Of a stretch of DNA of 64,000 nucleotides, positions 10,226 to 19,001 are shown one piece after another. This DNA is from Curtobacterium sp. MCBA15_012 (lineage in GTDB: Bacteria > Actinomycetota > Actinomycetes > Actinomycetales > Microbacteriaceae), in assembly GCF_001864935.2 (NCBI RefSeq), contig NZ_CP126267.1, forward strand, positions 2,480,001 through 2,544,000, read 5' to 3'. Each line of letters opens with the position of its first letter. Position 1 is the stretch's first letter. The position numbers and the translations under genes were made by a program. The notes beneath the pieces were generated by a model that worked only from the letters and a program-made list of their open reading frames with translations, was not told the DNA's origin and ran no database searches.

Positions 10226-11164
10226 CTACCCCGCGACCGGGTAGTCGCAGTACGCGAACCACGTCGAGTCCGGCGACCACGGCGGCACGTTCACGGTGCC
10301 CTGACCCCCGTCGAGCACCACGAGCGTCTCCGGCACCACGGCGATCCGGGCACCGCGGACGAGCGACCCGGGCAGCAGCCGGAGCTCGACCCGGTGGTCG
10401 GCGGGGTGCCCCTGGACGCCGGGCTCGTACGACAGGTACAGCAGGTGCGCACCGTCCGGTGACAGGTGCGGGAACCAGTCGACCCGGTCGTCGGCCGTGA
10501 TCCGCACCGGGTCCCCGCCGTCGAGCCGGACGGCCGCGAGCTGCGCGGTGCCCGGCGTGAACCGCTCGGTGTTCCACAGGACCGTCCCGCCGTCGGGCGT
10601 GACCGTGCAGCCGTCGTCCGGGTGTCCGTCGCGCGTCAGGAAGGTCGGCTCGCCCGTGGCCGGGTCGACGAGGGCGACGTCGGTGGTCCAGACGCCGTCC
10701 TCGGACAGCTCCCCCACGATCGCGGCGAGCGACGACCCGTCGGGGGCGATGCCGTGCAGGTAGAACTTCCGGCGCACGGGGAGCGCCGCGGCGACGTCGG
10801 TGATGCGGGTGCTCGGTCCGCCGTCGGGCAGCGGCACGCGGTACAGCTCGCCGTCGCGGGCGCTCACCACGACGGAGCCGCCCGCCGGGTCGAGCACGTG
10901 GTCGTTGTTGATCTCGTCGACGCCGTCCATCGGCACACGGACCAACGCGGTCTCGTCGAGCACGGTGCCGTCGTCGGGCAGCCGGAGCAGCCACAGGTCG
11001 CCGTCGCCGTTCAGCACGAGCGTCCGTTCGTCGAGCACGTTCGGCGCCTCGACGAGCAGTGACGACGACGCGAACACGAGCCGGCTGGTCCGCGACGCCA
11101 GGTCGTACACGTGCACGCGGCTGGTCTGTCCGGGCAGCAGCTGCCGCCCTCGGGTCCCGGTCAT
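10226..11164 (-). CDS. TolB-like / PD40 beta-propeller protein
   Basis: 312 residues built of repeated beta-strand units with the TolB/WD40-like PD40 signature: LVLNGDGDLWLLRL, GGSVVVSARDGELYRV, APDGSSLAAIVG, TPDGGTVLWN, HLSPDGAHLLYLSY and WSPDSTWFAYCDYP. No signal peptide is seen, so it is probably cytoplasmic. Such proteins bind ligands or, in the related oligogalacturonate lyases, cleave acidic sugars. Its position 77 nt after the sugar permease hints at carbohydrate metabolism, but its own -10 element suggests separate transcription. Confidence 0.6.
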   Translation of the reverse strand: MTGTRGRQLLPGQTSRVHVYDLASRTSRLVFASSSLLVEAPNVLDERTLVLNGDGDLWLLRLPDDGTVLDETALVRVPMDGVDEINNDHVLDPAGGSVVVSARDGELYRVPLPDGGPSTRITDVAAALPVRRKFYLHGIAPDGSSLAAIVGELSEDGVWTTDVALVDPATGEPTFLTRDGHPDDGCTVTPDGGTVLWNTERFTPGTAQLAAVRLDGGDPVRITADDRVDWFPHLSPDGAHLLYLSYEPGVQGHPADHRVELRLLPGSLVRGARIAVVPETLVVLDGGQGTVNVPPWSPDSTWFAYCDYPVAG

Positions 11165-11170
11165 GGTTCC

Positions 11171-11176
11171 ATCCTC
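11171..11176 (-). promoter_or_regulatory. -10 element GAGGAT for the TolB-like gene
   Basis: On the minus strand the hexamer begins 12 nt before the ATG at 11164, fitting a leaderless start. Confidence 0.4.
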
Positions 11177-11241
11177 TCCGGACGTGCGAGAGCGACGGCC
11201 GCGGCGGTGGACGCCGGGGCCGTCGCTCCTGCGAGGGGGTG

Positions 11242-12081
11242 CTACTTGACCGCGCCCGCGGTCAGGCCGGCGACGAACTGCCGCTGCACGATGAGGAACG
11301 CGATCACGACCGGGATCGAGACGACCAGCGAGGCCGCCATGATCTGGTTCCAGTACACGTTCGTCTGCGTCGAGTACTGCTGCAGGCCGTTCGCCAGCAG
11401 CTGCCCGTCGCCGTTCGTCATGACCGAGGCGAACAGCACCTCACCCCACGCCGTCATGAACGAGTAGATGCCGACCGCGACCAGACCCGGTCGGGCCGAC
11501 GGCAGGATCACGCGGAACAGCGCGCCCATCGGGCCGGATCCGTCGACCATCGCGGCCTCGTCGAGCTCGCGCGGGATGGTCTCGAAGTAGCCGGACAGCA
11601 TCCAGATCGAGAACGGCAGCGTGAACGTCAGGTACGTGATGATCAGGCCGAGCCACGAGCCGACCAGCTGGATGCCGAGGGCGTTGCCGAGGTTCGTGAA
11701 GATGAGGAACAGCGGCAGCAGGAACAGCACGCCGGGGAACATCTGGGTGGAGAGCACCGCGGTGGTGAAGGTGCTCTTGCCCTTGAAGTTCCAGCGCGAG
11801 ACGCCGTACGCCGCGAACGTCGCGATGACGAGCGAGAACAGCGTCGCGACGGTGCAGACGACCAGCGAGTTGACGAAGTACTTCGCCAGCGGGACGGTCG
11901 ACCACATGTCGATGAACGGCTGGAAGGTGATGTTCGTCGGGATCCACGTGAAGTCGTTCTGCACGTCGCCGAGCGGCTTCATGGCCGTCGTGATCATGAC
12001 GTAGAGCGGGACGACGGTGAAGAGCGTCAGCAGGACGATCGTGATGATCTTGAACGACTTGGCGCCGAGTGTCTCACGCAC
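11242..12081 (-). CDS. Carbohydrate ABC transporter permease (MalG type)
   Basis: 279 residues, six predicted helices, starting with a short cytoplasmic arm (MRETLGAKSFKI). The EAA loop that contacts the ATPase is ELDEAAMVDGSGPMGALF followed by RVILP. It is the second of two CUT1-family permeases for the sugar importer whose binding protein is encoded upstream. Its start overlaps the stop of the first permease by 8 nt, implying translational coupling and equal stoichiometry. No ATPase gene is in the locus, so the importer presumably borrows a shared MsiK-like ATPase. Confidence 0.93.
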   Translation of the reverse strand: MRETLGAKSFKIITIVLLTLFTVVPLYVMITTAMKPLGDVQNDFTWIPTNITFQPFIDMWSTVPLAKYFVNSLVVCTVATLFSLVIATFAAYGVSRWNFKGKSTFTTAVLSTQMFPGVLFLLPLFLIFTNLGNALGIQLVGSWLGLIITYLTFTLPFSIWMLSGYFETIPRELDEAAMVDGSGPMGALFRVILPSARPGLVAVGIYSFMTAWGEVLFASVMTNGDGQLLANGLQQYSTQTNVYWNQIMAASLVVSIPVVIAFLIVQRQFVAGLTAGAVK

Positions 12082-13069
12082 GGACGGACCTCCGGTTGGT
12101 CACGGCGAGGTAGATGCCCGTGACGATGAGCAGGAAGATGAGGAGCAGGACGCTCATCGCGGCGCCGGAGCCGAAGTTCCAGGTGATGAACGACGCGTTG
12201 TAGATGTGGAAGCTGAGCAGGTCGGCTGCCGGCGGCTGCGCGGTCGAGCCGAACAGCACGAACGGCGTGTTGAAGTCGTTGAACGTCCAGAGGAACATCA
12301 CGAGCACGAGCGTCACGTTGACCGGGCGGACCATCGGCAGCGTGATCGAACGCCACTGGCGGAACGGCTTCGCACCGTCGACCGACGCGGCCTCGTAGAC
12401 GTCGTTCGGCACGGACTGCAGGCCGGCCATGAGCATGAGGAAGGCGAACGGCCAGGTCTTCCAGATCGCCACGACGACGACCGAGACGAAGGCGTTGGAC
12501 CCGATCAGCCAGAACGGCGCCTGGCCCCCGAACAAACCGAGCTGGTCGACCAGGATGTGGTTCACCGCACCCGAGTCGCGCTGGAACATGAACTTCCAGG
12601 TGATGACCCCGGCGTACATCGGCAGCGCGTACGGCACGAGGAAGAGCGTGCGGAACAGGCCCCGGCCCTTGAACGGCTTCTGCAGCGCGACCGCGGCGGC
12701 CATGCCGAACGTCCACGACAGCGCGACCACCAGGAGCGTGAAGCCGCAGGTGATCAGGAAGGAGTTGAGCACGCCCTTGCCGATGGCCTGGTCGAAGTCG
12801 ATCGCGACCTGGTAGTTGCGCAGCCCGGCGAAGGGTGCCGCGCCCCAGTTGGCGATGAAGTACTTGGTGAGCTGGATGAACGAGATCCAGATGCCGGTGA
12901 CCATCGGCACGATGTGGATGAGCAGCTCGAACAGGATCGCCGGTGCGACGAGCGCGTACGGCAACCAGTGACGCTTCGGCTTGCGGGCCGACTGCGGGCC
13001 CGACAGCGTCGGACCCTTCGTGTGCGTCAGGTCGATGCGCTCGGAGTCGGGCAGGACCGAGGTGGACAT
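12074..13069 (-). CDS. Carbohydrate ABC transporter permease (MalF type)
   Basis: 331 residues with six helices after a 35-residue cytoplasmic N-terminus. The EAA motif is VYEAASVDGAKPFRQWRSI then TLPMVRP. It forms the membrane channel with the MalG-type partner encoded next. It is separated from the binding-protein gene by 242 nt holding two hairpins, a common arrangement that lets the binding protein be made in excess over the permeases. The substrate is probably a sugar or sugar acid, given the oxidoreductase and isomerase genes upstream. Confidence 0.93.
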   Translation of the reverse strand: MSTSVLPDSERIDLTHTKGPTLSGPQSARKPKRHWLPYALVAPAILFELLIHIVPMVTGIWISFIQLTKYFIANWGAAPFAGLRNYQVAIDFDQAIGKGVLNSFLITCGFTLLVVALSWTFGMAAAVALQKPFKGRGLFRTLFLVPYALPMYAGVITWKFMFQRDSGAVNHILVDQLGLFGGQAPFWLIGSNAFVSVVVVAIWKTWPFAFLMLMAGLQSVPNDVYEAASVDGAKPFRQWRSITLPMVRPVNVTLVLVMFLWTFNDFNTPFVLFGSTAQPPAADLLSFHIYNASFITWNFGSGAAMSVLLLIFLLIVTGIYLAVTNRRSVRA

Positions 13070-13172
13070 GGGTGGTGGCCTTCCGGCGAGGTGGGGATCG
13101 GGTGCGTCGTCCCCCGGACCGTCGGGACGGCTGCGACAGCAGCCGGGCCGACGGCCTGGAGGAACGGCATGC

Positions 13173-13190
13173 GTGAGCCGATCGGCTCAC
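13173..13190. promoter_or_regulatory. 18-bp perfect palindrome between binding protein and permease genes
   Basis: GTGAGCCGATCGGCTCAC is a perfect dyad about 105 nt upstream of the MalF-type start. It could be an operator or, as RNA, a processing/attenuation hairpin in the intercistronic region. Confidence 0.45.
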
Positions 13191-13263
13191 CCCCGGCGCG
13201 TGGCCGGGTGTGGGACCGCTGGTGCGGACCGACGGACGTGCCGCGGGTCACCAGCGAGGGGGC

Positions 13264-13304
13264 GGAGGCCCGGACGCGTCCTGGCGGACACGATCCGGGC
13301 CTCC
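13264..13304 (-). terminator. Intercistronic hairpin just after the sugar-binding protein gene
   Basis: GGAGGCCCGGA (13264-13274) pairs with TCCGGGCCTCC (13294-13304) with a 19-nt loop, 8 nt past the stop. It likely stabilises or partly terminates the mRNA, lowering permease expression. Confidence 0.65.
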
Positions 13305-13311
13305 AGGCGGA

Positions 13312-14616
13312 TCAACCGGCGGCCTGCGAGACCTGGTCCTGCGCCGTCTGCAGCGCAGACTTGATGTCGCTCTCCGACACCGTGGAGCCGGTGGCGATCT
13401 TGGCGAACATGTCGTTCATCGCCTTGCCGACCGTCGACTCGAACTGGTCCTCGGCGGGCACCAGCGGGAGCGGCTTCGCCTTGTTGTTGTAGATGTCGAG
13501 GAACGTCTTCGTCTGCTCGTCGGTGACCGAGTCGGCAGCCGAGGCGAGCACCGGCAGTGCCGAGTACGGCTTGTCGAGCGTGGCCTGCGTGTCCGCGCTC
13601 GTCATGTACTTGACGAACTTGAGCGCGCCGTCCTTGTTCTTCGTGTTCTTGAAGACCGACAGGTTGATGCCGGCCGGGAAGGACGCGATGTCCTTGCCGT
13701 CAGCGGTGGTCGGGAAGGGGACGACACCGAACTCGTCGGTGGTCATGCCCTGCGACGTGATGGTGGCGTTCGCGTTGTTCTGCGTCAGCATCATCGCGGC
13801 CTTCTTGTTCGCGAAGTCCGAGACCGCCTGCGTGCCGTTGTCGTACTGCGCGTTCGACGGGTTGACGACCTTGTCGGACTGCATCAGGTCGAGGTAGCGC
13901 TTGATGCCCTCGACGTTGCCCTTCTCGGTGAAGGTCGGCTTGCCGTCCTTGTCGAACCACTCGCCGCCGTTCTGCGCCGAGGTGATGAACGCGAAGTGCG
14001 AGTTCTCGGTGTACGAGCCGCCCGCGATCGTGAAGCCGTACTTGTCGCCCGAGGTGAGCTTCTTCGCGTCGGCGGTGAGGTCCTCCCACGTGGTGGGTGC
14101 CTCGAGGCCGGCGTCCTTGAACATCTGCTTGTTGTAGTACAGGCCGTAGGCGAGGCCGTAGAGCGGGACGCTCGTGACGGTCTTGCCGGGGGCGCCACCG
14201 GTGGACAGTGCGACCTTGCCGAACTTGTCGGCGCCGCCGATCGCCTTCATCTCCGAGTCACCGAACTCCTGGAAGGCGCCGGTGGCCTGGAGCGAGGTCG
14301 CCCAGGTGTTGCCGATGTTCACCACGTCCGGGCCCTGGCCCGAGGTGACGGCGGTCTGGATCTTGTTCTGCAGGTCGTTCCAGCCGATGACCTGGAGGTT
14401 CACCTTGATCCCGGTCTCCTTGGTGAACTTCTCGAGCACGGGGGTGAGCACCTCCTTGTCGTTCTGCAGGGAGGTGCCCTGGTTCGACGCCCAGTAGGTG
14501 AGCGTCTTCGTGTCGCCGGAGGAACCGGACGACCCGCCGGAGGAGCAGGCCGCCAGGCCGGTCACGGTCAGTGCCGCGGCCGCTGTGATGGCCAGTGCGC
14601 GGATGGCAGTGCGCAT
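13312..14616 (-). CDS. Extracellular solute-binding lipoprotein, sugar ABC importer
   Basis: 434 residues. A lipoprotein signal peptide of 23 residues ends in a lipobox, GLAAC, with acylated Cys24, then a Ser/Gly-rich linker. The mature part is a cluster B/family 1 binding protein: TLTYWASNQ, TKETGIKVNLQVIGWNDLQ, GQGPDVVNIG, GLAYGLYYNKQMF and PTTWEDLTADAKKL. It captures the sugar outside the membrane and delivers it to the two permeases encoded downstream. It is preceded by the oxidoreductase gene with 114 nt between. The sugar is not identifiable from sequence. Confidence 0.93.
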   Translation of the reverse strand: MRTAIRALAITAAAALTVTGLAACSSGGSSGSSGDTKTLTYWASNQGTSLQNDKEVLTPVLEKFTKETGIKVNLQVIGWNDLQNKIQTAVTSGQGPDVVNIGNTWATSLQATGAFQEFGDSEMKAIGGADKFGKVALSTGGAPGKTVTSVPLYGLAYGLYYNKQMFKDAGLEAPTTWEDLTADAKKLTSGDKYGFTIAGGSYTENSHFAFITSAQNGGEWFDKDGKPTFTEKGNVEGIKRYLDLMQSDKVVNPSNAQYDNGTQAVSDFANKKAAMMLTQNNANATITSQGMTTDEFGVVPFPTTADGKDIASFPAGINLSVFKNTKNKDGALKFVKYMTSADTQATLDKPYSALPVLASAADSVTDEQTKTFLDIYNNKAKPLPLVPAEDQFESTVGKAMNDMFAKIATGSTVSESDIKSALQTAQDQVSQAAG

Positions 14617-14730
14617 GACTCTCTACTTTCTCGTCGTTGAGATGGTGCTGAGGGTGGTGCGTGTCGGGTGCTGCTGTGTGCGTGCGGGCCGACGTCGGTG
14701 CCGGCCTGCGGCGGTGCGCGCCCCGTCCGG

Positions 14731-15882
14731 TCAGGACAGGGTCTGCTCCGCGGGGTCCCAGCCCTCGGGGAGGGTCGGGGAGGGCTCGACGGTGCTCTGG
14801 ACGAGCACCGTCTCGCCACGTTCTGCCGCCTCGGCGATGGAGACCATCACGTCGAGGACGTGGAAGGCGAGGGCACCGGGGACCCGGTTGTCCTGGCCGG
14901 CGCGGAGCGAGCGGGCCAGGTCGACCACGCCCGTCCCGCGCGAGTAGGTGGAGCCGACCGCGGGGATCGTCTCGGGCTCCTCGGCGCCGTGCGCGAAGAG
15001 CCGGGTGTCGCCGTCGAACTCGTTCGGGTCCGGGAACACGACCGTGCCGGTCTCCCCCGCGACCTCGACGAAGCCGGTCCGGCCGCGGTCCGACTCGAAC
15101 GAGAAGACGCTCTGGGCGCTCCCGCCGCCCTCGAACTGGATGAGCGCGGAGTGGTTCGTCGGCACGTCGACCGGGAACTCGGTGCCGGCCTTCGGACCCG
15201 ATCCGATCGTCCGCGTGGCACGGGACTTCGACGCCGTCGCGGTGACCTTCGCCACCGGGCCGAACGCCTGCACGAGGGTCGTGATGTAGTACGGGCCGAT
15301 GTCGAACAGCGGGCCGGCACCGTACGCGAACAGGAACTCGGGGCTCGGGTGCCACGACTCGGGGCCGGGGCTCTGGAAGAGCGTGAGTCCGTTCAGCGGC
15401 GTACCGATCCGACCCTCGCGGATGGTGCGGAGGGCGGTCTGCAGGCCGGCGCCGAGGAACGTGTCCGGGGCGACGCTGACGGTCTTCCCGGCGGCGGCCG
15501 CGGCGTCGCGGAGCTGCGCGGCGCTCTCCCGGTCGAGGGCGTAGGGCTTCTCGCCCCACACGTGCTTGCCGGCGGCGAGGGCCTGCAGGGCGACCTCGAC
15601 GTGGGCGGCCGGGATGGTCAGGTTGACGACGATCTCGATGTCGTCGTCGGCGAGGAGCTCCGCCACCGAGCCGGACCCGGGGACGCCCCACTTCTCGGCC
15701 TGTGCGGCGGCGCGGGGCTCGTCGATGTCGGCGATGAACCGGACCTCGAGGTCGGGGAACACCGTGAGGTTCGACAGGTACTGGTCGGAGATGACCCCGG
15801 CGCCGATGACGCCGACGCCGACGGGGCCGGTCCGGGTCGCCCCGGCGGCGTGCTGGTCGGCGGTCGTGTCCGTGGCGGTCAT
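14731..15882 (-). CDS. Gfo/Idh/MocA-family NAD(P)-dependent oxidoreductase
   Basis: 383 residues. A Rossmann NAD(P) site, VGVGVIGAGVISDQYLSNL, is at about 21-39, the signature Lys is in HVWGEKPYALD, and the C-terminal alpha/beta domain has GPLFDIGPYYITTL with the conserved D and H/Y-type catalytic positions. These enzymes oxidise or reduce hydroxyl groups of sugars and inositols. Its ATG overlaps the stop of the isomerase gene as ATGA, so the two act in one pathway, feeding on what the adjacent ABC importer brings in. Confidence 0.9.
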   Translation of the reverse strand: MTATDTTADQHAAGATRTGPVGVGVIGAGVISDQYLSNLTVFPDLEVRFIADIDEPRAAAQAEKWGVPGSGSVAELLADDDIEIVVNLTIPAAHVEVALQALAAGKHVWGEKPYALDRESAAQLRDAAAAAGKTVSVAPDTFLGAGLQTALRTIREGRIGTPLNGLTLFQSPGPESWHPSPEFLFAYGAGPLFDIGPYYITTLVQAFGPVAKVTATASKSRATRTIGSGPKAGTEFPVDVPTNHSALIQFEGGGSAQSVFSFESDRGRTGFVEVAGETGTVVFPDPNEFDGDTRLFAHGAEEPETIPAVGSTYSRGTGVVDLARSLRAGQDNRVPGALAFHVLDVMVSIAEAAERGETVLVQSTVEPSPTLPEGWDPAEQTLS

Positions 15883-16625
15883 GCGCGGGCCCCCTCGAGG
15901 AACGTGTAGGAGTCGGCGACGGCCTGCAGGACGTCGCCCTCGTGGTCGTCGAGCTCGACGACGTGCTGCGCGTCGGGCGCCGCGGCGACGATCTCGCGGG
16001 TCGGCATGACGCCGTTCCCGACGGCGACCTGCCGCTTGTCGTCGTGCGAGCCGTCGCCGTCCTTGACGTGCAGGAAGCGCACCTTGTCGCCGTACTTCCG
16101 GATGACCGCGACCGGGTCGTCCCCGCCGACCGTCACCCAGTAGGTGTCGAGCTCGAGCACGACGTCGTCGGACAGGGCGTCCGCGAAGACCTCGTAGGCC
16201 GAGACGCCGTCGATGCGGTTCGAGAACTCGAACGCGTGGTTGTGGTAGCCGAGCACCAGGCCGTGGTCGGCGGCGCGCGGGGCGAGGGCGCTGAGTTCGC
16301 GGGCGGCGGCCTCGACGTCCTCGCGCGTCGTCCAGCGCGACTCGTCGATGTGCGGGTCGATCAGGGTGCCGAGGCCGATCGTCGTGCTCGCGTGGAAGAT
16401 CTGCTCCAGGTCCTGCTCGCCGGCGTCCAGCAGACGGGCGTGGCCGCTCGGGCTCCGGAGGCCGGCCTCGGCCAGGGCGTCGCGGAGGGCCTCGGCGCGG
16501 TCGACGAAGCCGAAGGCCTCGACGTCGGTGTAGCCGATGGCCGCGATGCGCTGGAGCGTGCCGAGCAGGTCCGCCGAGAGGGCGTCCCGCACGGTGTAGA
16601 GCTGGACCGACAGGGGTTGGGTCAC
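15879..16625 (-). CDS. Sugar phosphate isomerase/epimerase (AP endonuclease 2-like TIM barrel)
   Basis: 248 residues of the IolE/xylose-isomerase-like TIM barrel superfamily: LSVQLYTVRD at the start, GYHNHAFEF for metal binding, ELDTYWVTVGGDDPVAVI and FLHVKDGD. The His, Asp and Glu ligands of a divalent metal are present in these strands. It probably interconverts keto or aldo forms of the imported sugar or its oxidised product. It is the first gene of the sugar operon, with a good promoter upstream and divergent from the ROK regulator. Confidence 0.85.
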   Translation of the reverse strand: MTQPLSVQLYTVRDALSADLLGTLQRIAAIGYTDVEAFGFVDRAEALRDALAEAGLRSPSGHARLLDAGEQDLEQIFHASTTIGLGTLIDPHIDESRWTTREDVEAAARELSALAPRAADHGLVLGYHNHAFEFSNRIDGVSAYEVFADALSDDVVLELDTYWVTVGGDDPVAVIRKYGDKVRFLHVKDGDGSHDDKRQVAVGNGVMPTREIVAAAPDAQHVVELDDHEGDVLQAVADSYTFLEGARA

Positions 16626-16674
16626 CGGGTGTTCTCCTCGTCGAGATGATGGATCGTCGCTGATCGAGCGTCAC

Positions 16675-16702
16675 ACTATGACCACCTTCTGTCGGCGGTC
16701 AA
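16675..16702 (-). promoter_or_regulatory. Promoter of the sugar catabolism operon, with a GTTGCAAC dyad beside it
   Basis: On the minus strand TTGACC (16702-16697) and CATAGT (16680-16675) are 16 nt apart. The 8-bp palindrome GTTGCAAC at 16709-16716 lies just upstream of the -35, in the gap shared with the divergent ROK regulator, and is a candidate operator. Confidence 0.55.
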
Positions 16703-16769
16703 GCAAAAGTTGCAACCGCTTCGACGAGGTTCGTTGCGTGGCGCGTTCGAACTGTGGTTCACTCCCGAC

Positions 16770-17981
16770 ATGGTCGACTTGACACGGACGGCAGCGTCGC
16801 CTCCGGTCGGGACGAGCGAGCTCTTCCAGATCCTCCGCGACGGTGTGCCGCGGACGCGCGCCGAGCTCGCCGCCCTGACGGGACTCGCACGCTCGACGAT
16901 CGCCGTGCGCCTCGACGCGCTCATCGACGTCGGCCTCGTCGGCCCGGTGCACACCGCCGCGTCGACCGGCGGGCGTCCCCCCGCCCAGGTCGCGCTCGTC
17001 CCGCGGGCCCGGCTCGTCGTCGCCGCCGACCTCGGCGCCTCGCACGGCCGCGTCGCCGTGACCGACCTGGTCGCCACCCCCCTCGCCACCCGCGAGGCCG
17101 CCGTCGACATCGCCGCCGGCCCCGTGCCCACCCTGACCTGGCTGGTCGAGACGATCGACGACCTGCTCGACGAGGTCGGTCGGTCCCGCGAGGACGTCGT
17201 CGCGATCGGCATCGGCGTGCCCGGGCCGGTCGAGTTCTCGACCGGCCGCCCCGCGAACCCGCCGATCATGCCCGGGTGGGACGGCTTCGACGTGCCCGCG
17301 TGGCTGCACGACCACGTCCCCGCGCACGTCCTGCTCGACAACGACGTGAACATCGCCGCCCTCGGGGAGCGCCAGCACGGCTGGCCCGACGTCGACCACC
17401 TGCTCTTCGTCAAGGTCGCCACCGGCATCGGCTCGGGCATCGTCTCGGACGGCGAGCTCCAGCGTGGCGCGCAGGGCACCGCGGGGGACATCGGCCACGT
17501 CCGGGTGTCCCGAGCCGGCGACGTCCCGTGCCACTGCGGCAACACCGGCTGCCTCGAGGCGGTCGCGTCCGGTCCGGCCATCGCCCGGGCGCTCCGCGCC
17601 AAGGGCCACGACGTGCACACCAGCGGCGACGTCATCGACCTCGTCAACCGCGCCGAGCTCGACGCCATCGGTGCGGTGCGACAGGCCGGACGGGACATCG
17701 GCGAGGTCCTCGCCACGTGCGTCTCGCTGATGAACCCCTCGGTGATCGCGCTCGGCGGCTCGATCACCCGTGCCGGGGAGCACCTGCTCGCCGGCGTCCG
17801 CGAGGTCGTCTACTCCCGCTCGATGCCGCTCGCCACCGAACACCTCGTCATCGCGCAGTCCCGTGCCGGCTCGTTCGCTGCGCTGCAGGGGGCCGCGGCG
17901 CTCGCGATCGGGTACGCCCTCTCGCCCGCGGGCGTCGACGAGCTCGTCACCTTCGCCGAGGGCCGGGCGCTCGTCTCCTGA
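16770..17981 (+). CDS. ROK-family transcriptional regulator
   Basis: 403 residues. An N-terminal winged helix (about 10-70; ELFQILRDGVPRTRAELAAL, STIAVRLDAL) is fused to a sugar-kinase-like ROK domain with VVAADLGASHGRVAVTDL and a zinc-site signature GHVRVSRAGDVPCHCGNTGC. Such proteins are usually sugar-responsive repressors. Divergence from the sugar operon makes control of that operon and of itself the obvious job. ATG at 16770 was chosen because the reading frame upstream lies in the promoter gap. Confidence 0.9.
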   Translation: MVDLTRTAASPPVGTSELFQILRDGVPRTRAELAALTGLARSTIAVRLDALIDVGLVGPVHTAASTGGRPPAQVALVPRARLVVAADLGASHGRVAVTDLVATPLATREAAVDIAAGPVPTLTWLVETIDDLLDEVGRSREDVVAIGIGVPGPVEFSTGRPANPPIMPGWDGFDVPAWLHDHVPAHVLLDNDVNIAALGERQHGWPDVDHLLFVKVATGIGSGIVSDGELQRGAQGTAGDIGHVRVSRAGDVPCHCGNTGCLEAVASGPAIARALRAKGHDVHTSGDVIDLVNRAELDAIGAVRQAGRDIGEVLATCVSLMNPSVIALGGSITRAGEHLLAGVREVVYSRSMPLATEHLVIAQSRAGSFAALQGAAALAIGYALSPAGVDELVTFAEGRALVS

Positions 17982-18088
17982 CCGAGGTCCCGTCCGTCAC
18001 GGTCCCGTCCGCTCACGGTCCCGTCCGCTCACGGCGGACCACCCAGGCGTCGAGGCGCGTCGGTTCGCGTCCTGTCGGCGTGCGGGGT

Positions 18089-18094
18089 GACAAT
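18089..18094 (+). promoter_or_regulatory. -10 element GACAAT for the YqaJ-type nuclease gene
   Basis: First base 12 nt before GTG at 18101, in an otherwise GC-rich stretch. Confidence 0.4.
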
Positions 18095-18100
18095 CGTACG

Positions 18101-18922
18101 GTGACGATCGTGCAGCCCACCCTGTGGGGCGACCTGGACCCGGGCTTCGACCCGGTCGTCCCGGCACCCCGCGGGTCGACTCCGTCGTTCCGGCCCGCCC
18201 CCACCCCCGGCCTGGAGGCGCGTCACACCGCCGCCACGCCCCGCACGGCCGACGCGTCCACCGCCACCGTCCCGTCGGGTACGGCCGCCGCCGCCCCGTC
18301 CGGCGCCCCCGCCGCGACTGCGGCGCACGACGCGTTCACCGCGCTCCGTGGACACACCGAGCGGATCGTCGCGCACTCATCGGACCGCGTCGCCTGGCTC
18401 CGCGCCCGCGCGATGGGGATCACCGCGACCGACGTCGCCCGCCTCGCCTCGCTCCGCGCGGTCGAGGCCGTCGTCACCGACAAGCGGTACGGGTCACGGT
18501 TCTCGGGCAACGCGTACACCGAGCACGGCAAGGACCGCGAACCGGCGATCGCCGCGTGGGTGGCCGCGACGCACGGCATCCAGCCCTCGGCGCACCTGTT
18601 CCACGCCAGCACGAACCGCGCGCACCTCGCCACCCCGGACGGGGTCGGCCTCGACGGTTCGCAGCGGCTCGTCCTCGCCGAGATCAAGACGACGGGCAAG
18701 GGCTGGCGGAGCATCCCCCGGCACTACCTCCGGCAGGTCTGGTGGCAGCAGTACGTGCTCGGGGCCGACCGCACGCTGTTCGTCTGGGAGCGCCACGACG
18801 ACTTCGTGCCCGTGGCCGACGAGCCGGAGTGCCGCTGGGTCGACCGCGACGACGACCAGATCCGCGGCCTCGTGCAGCTCGCCGACATGGTCCTCGACAA
18901 GCTCCGCGCCTTCCGCGTCTAG
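18101..18922 (+). CDS. YqaJ-family (lambda-exonuclease-like) recombinase/nuclease
   Basis: 273 residues. The first 80 are low-complexity Ala/Pro/Thr. The rest is a PD-(D/E)XK nuclease of the YqaJ/lambda exonuclease family: MGITATDVARL near 105-115, YTEHGKDREPAIAAWV (Glu147), ATPDGVGLDG (Asp180), LAEIKTTGKG (Glu194, Lys196) and a QVWWQQYVLGA glutamine motif. Phage homologues degrade the 5' strand of double-stranded DNA beside a single-strand annealing protein. No annealing partner or phage gene is nearby, so this is an orphan chromosomal version whose role is unknown. An eight-base tandem repeat begins 18 nt after the stop. Confidence 0.8.
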   Translation: MTIVQPTLWGDLDPGFDPVVPAPRGSTPSFRPAPTPGLEARHTAATPRTADASTATVPSGTAAAAPSGAPAATAAHDAFTALRGHTERIVAHSSDRVAWLRARAMGITATDVARLASLRAVEAVVTDKRYGSRFSGNAYTEHGKDREPAIAAWVAATHGIQPSAHLFHASTNRAHLATPDGVGLDGSQRLVLAEIKTTGKGWRSIPRHYLRQVWWQQYVLGADRTLFVWERHDDFVPVADEPECRWVDRDDDQIRGLVQLADMVLDKLRAFRV

Positions 18923-18939
18923 GTCCGGCCGGGCCCGAC

Positions 18940-18976
18940 ACCACCGCACCACCGCACCACCGCACCACCGCACCAC
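18940..18976. repeat. Octanucleotide tandem repeat (ACCACCGC)4.6
   Basis: Four exact ACCACCGC units plus ACCAC fill most of the 79-nt gap between the nuclease gene and the convergent membrane protein gene. Confidence 0.95.
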
Positions 18977-19001
18977 GCTGCCGGCCGCGCTGGGTTCCCG
19001 G

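Noticed and set aside
11059..12123. Long open frame on the plus strand opposite the sugar permease
   Set aside because: Its composition is Arg/Asp/His-rich with no fold or motif, and it is the mirror of a clear permease gene. Such antisense frames are frequent at this GC content.
13070..13311. Small gene between the binding protein and the permeases
   Set aside because: Only hairpins and no frame with a ribosome site or recognisable product were seen.
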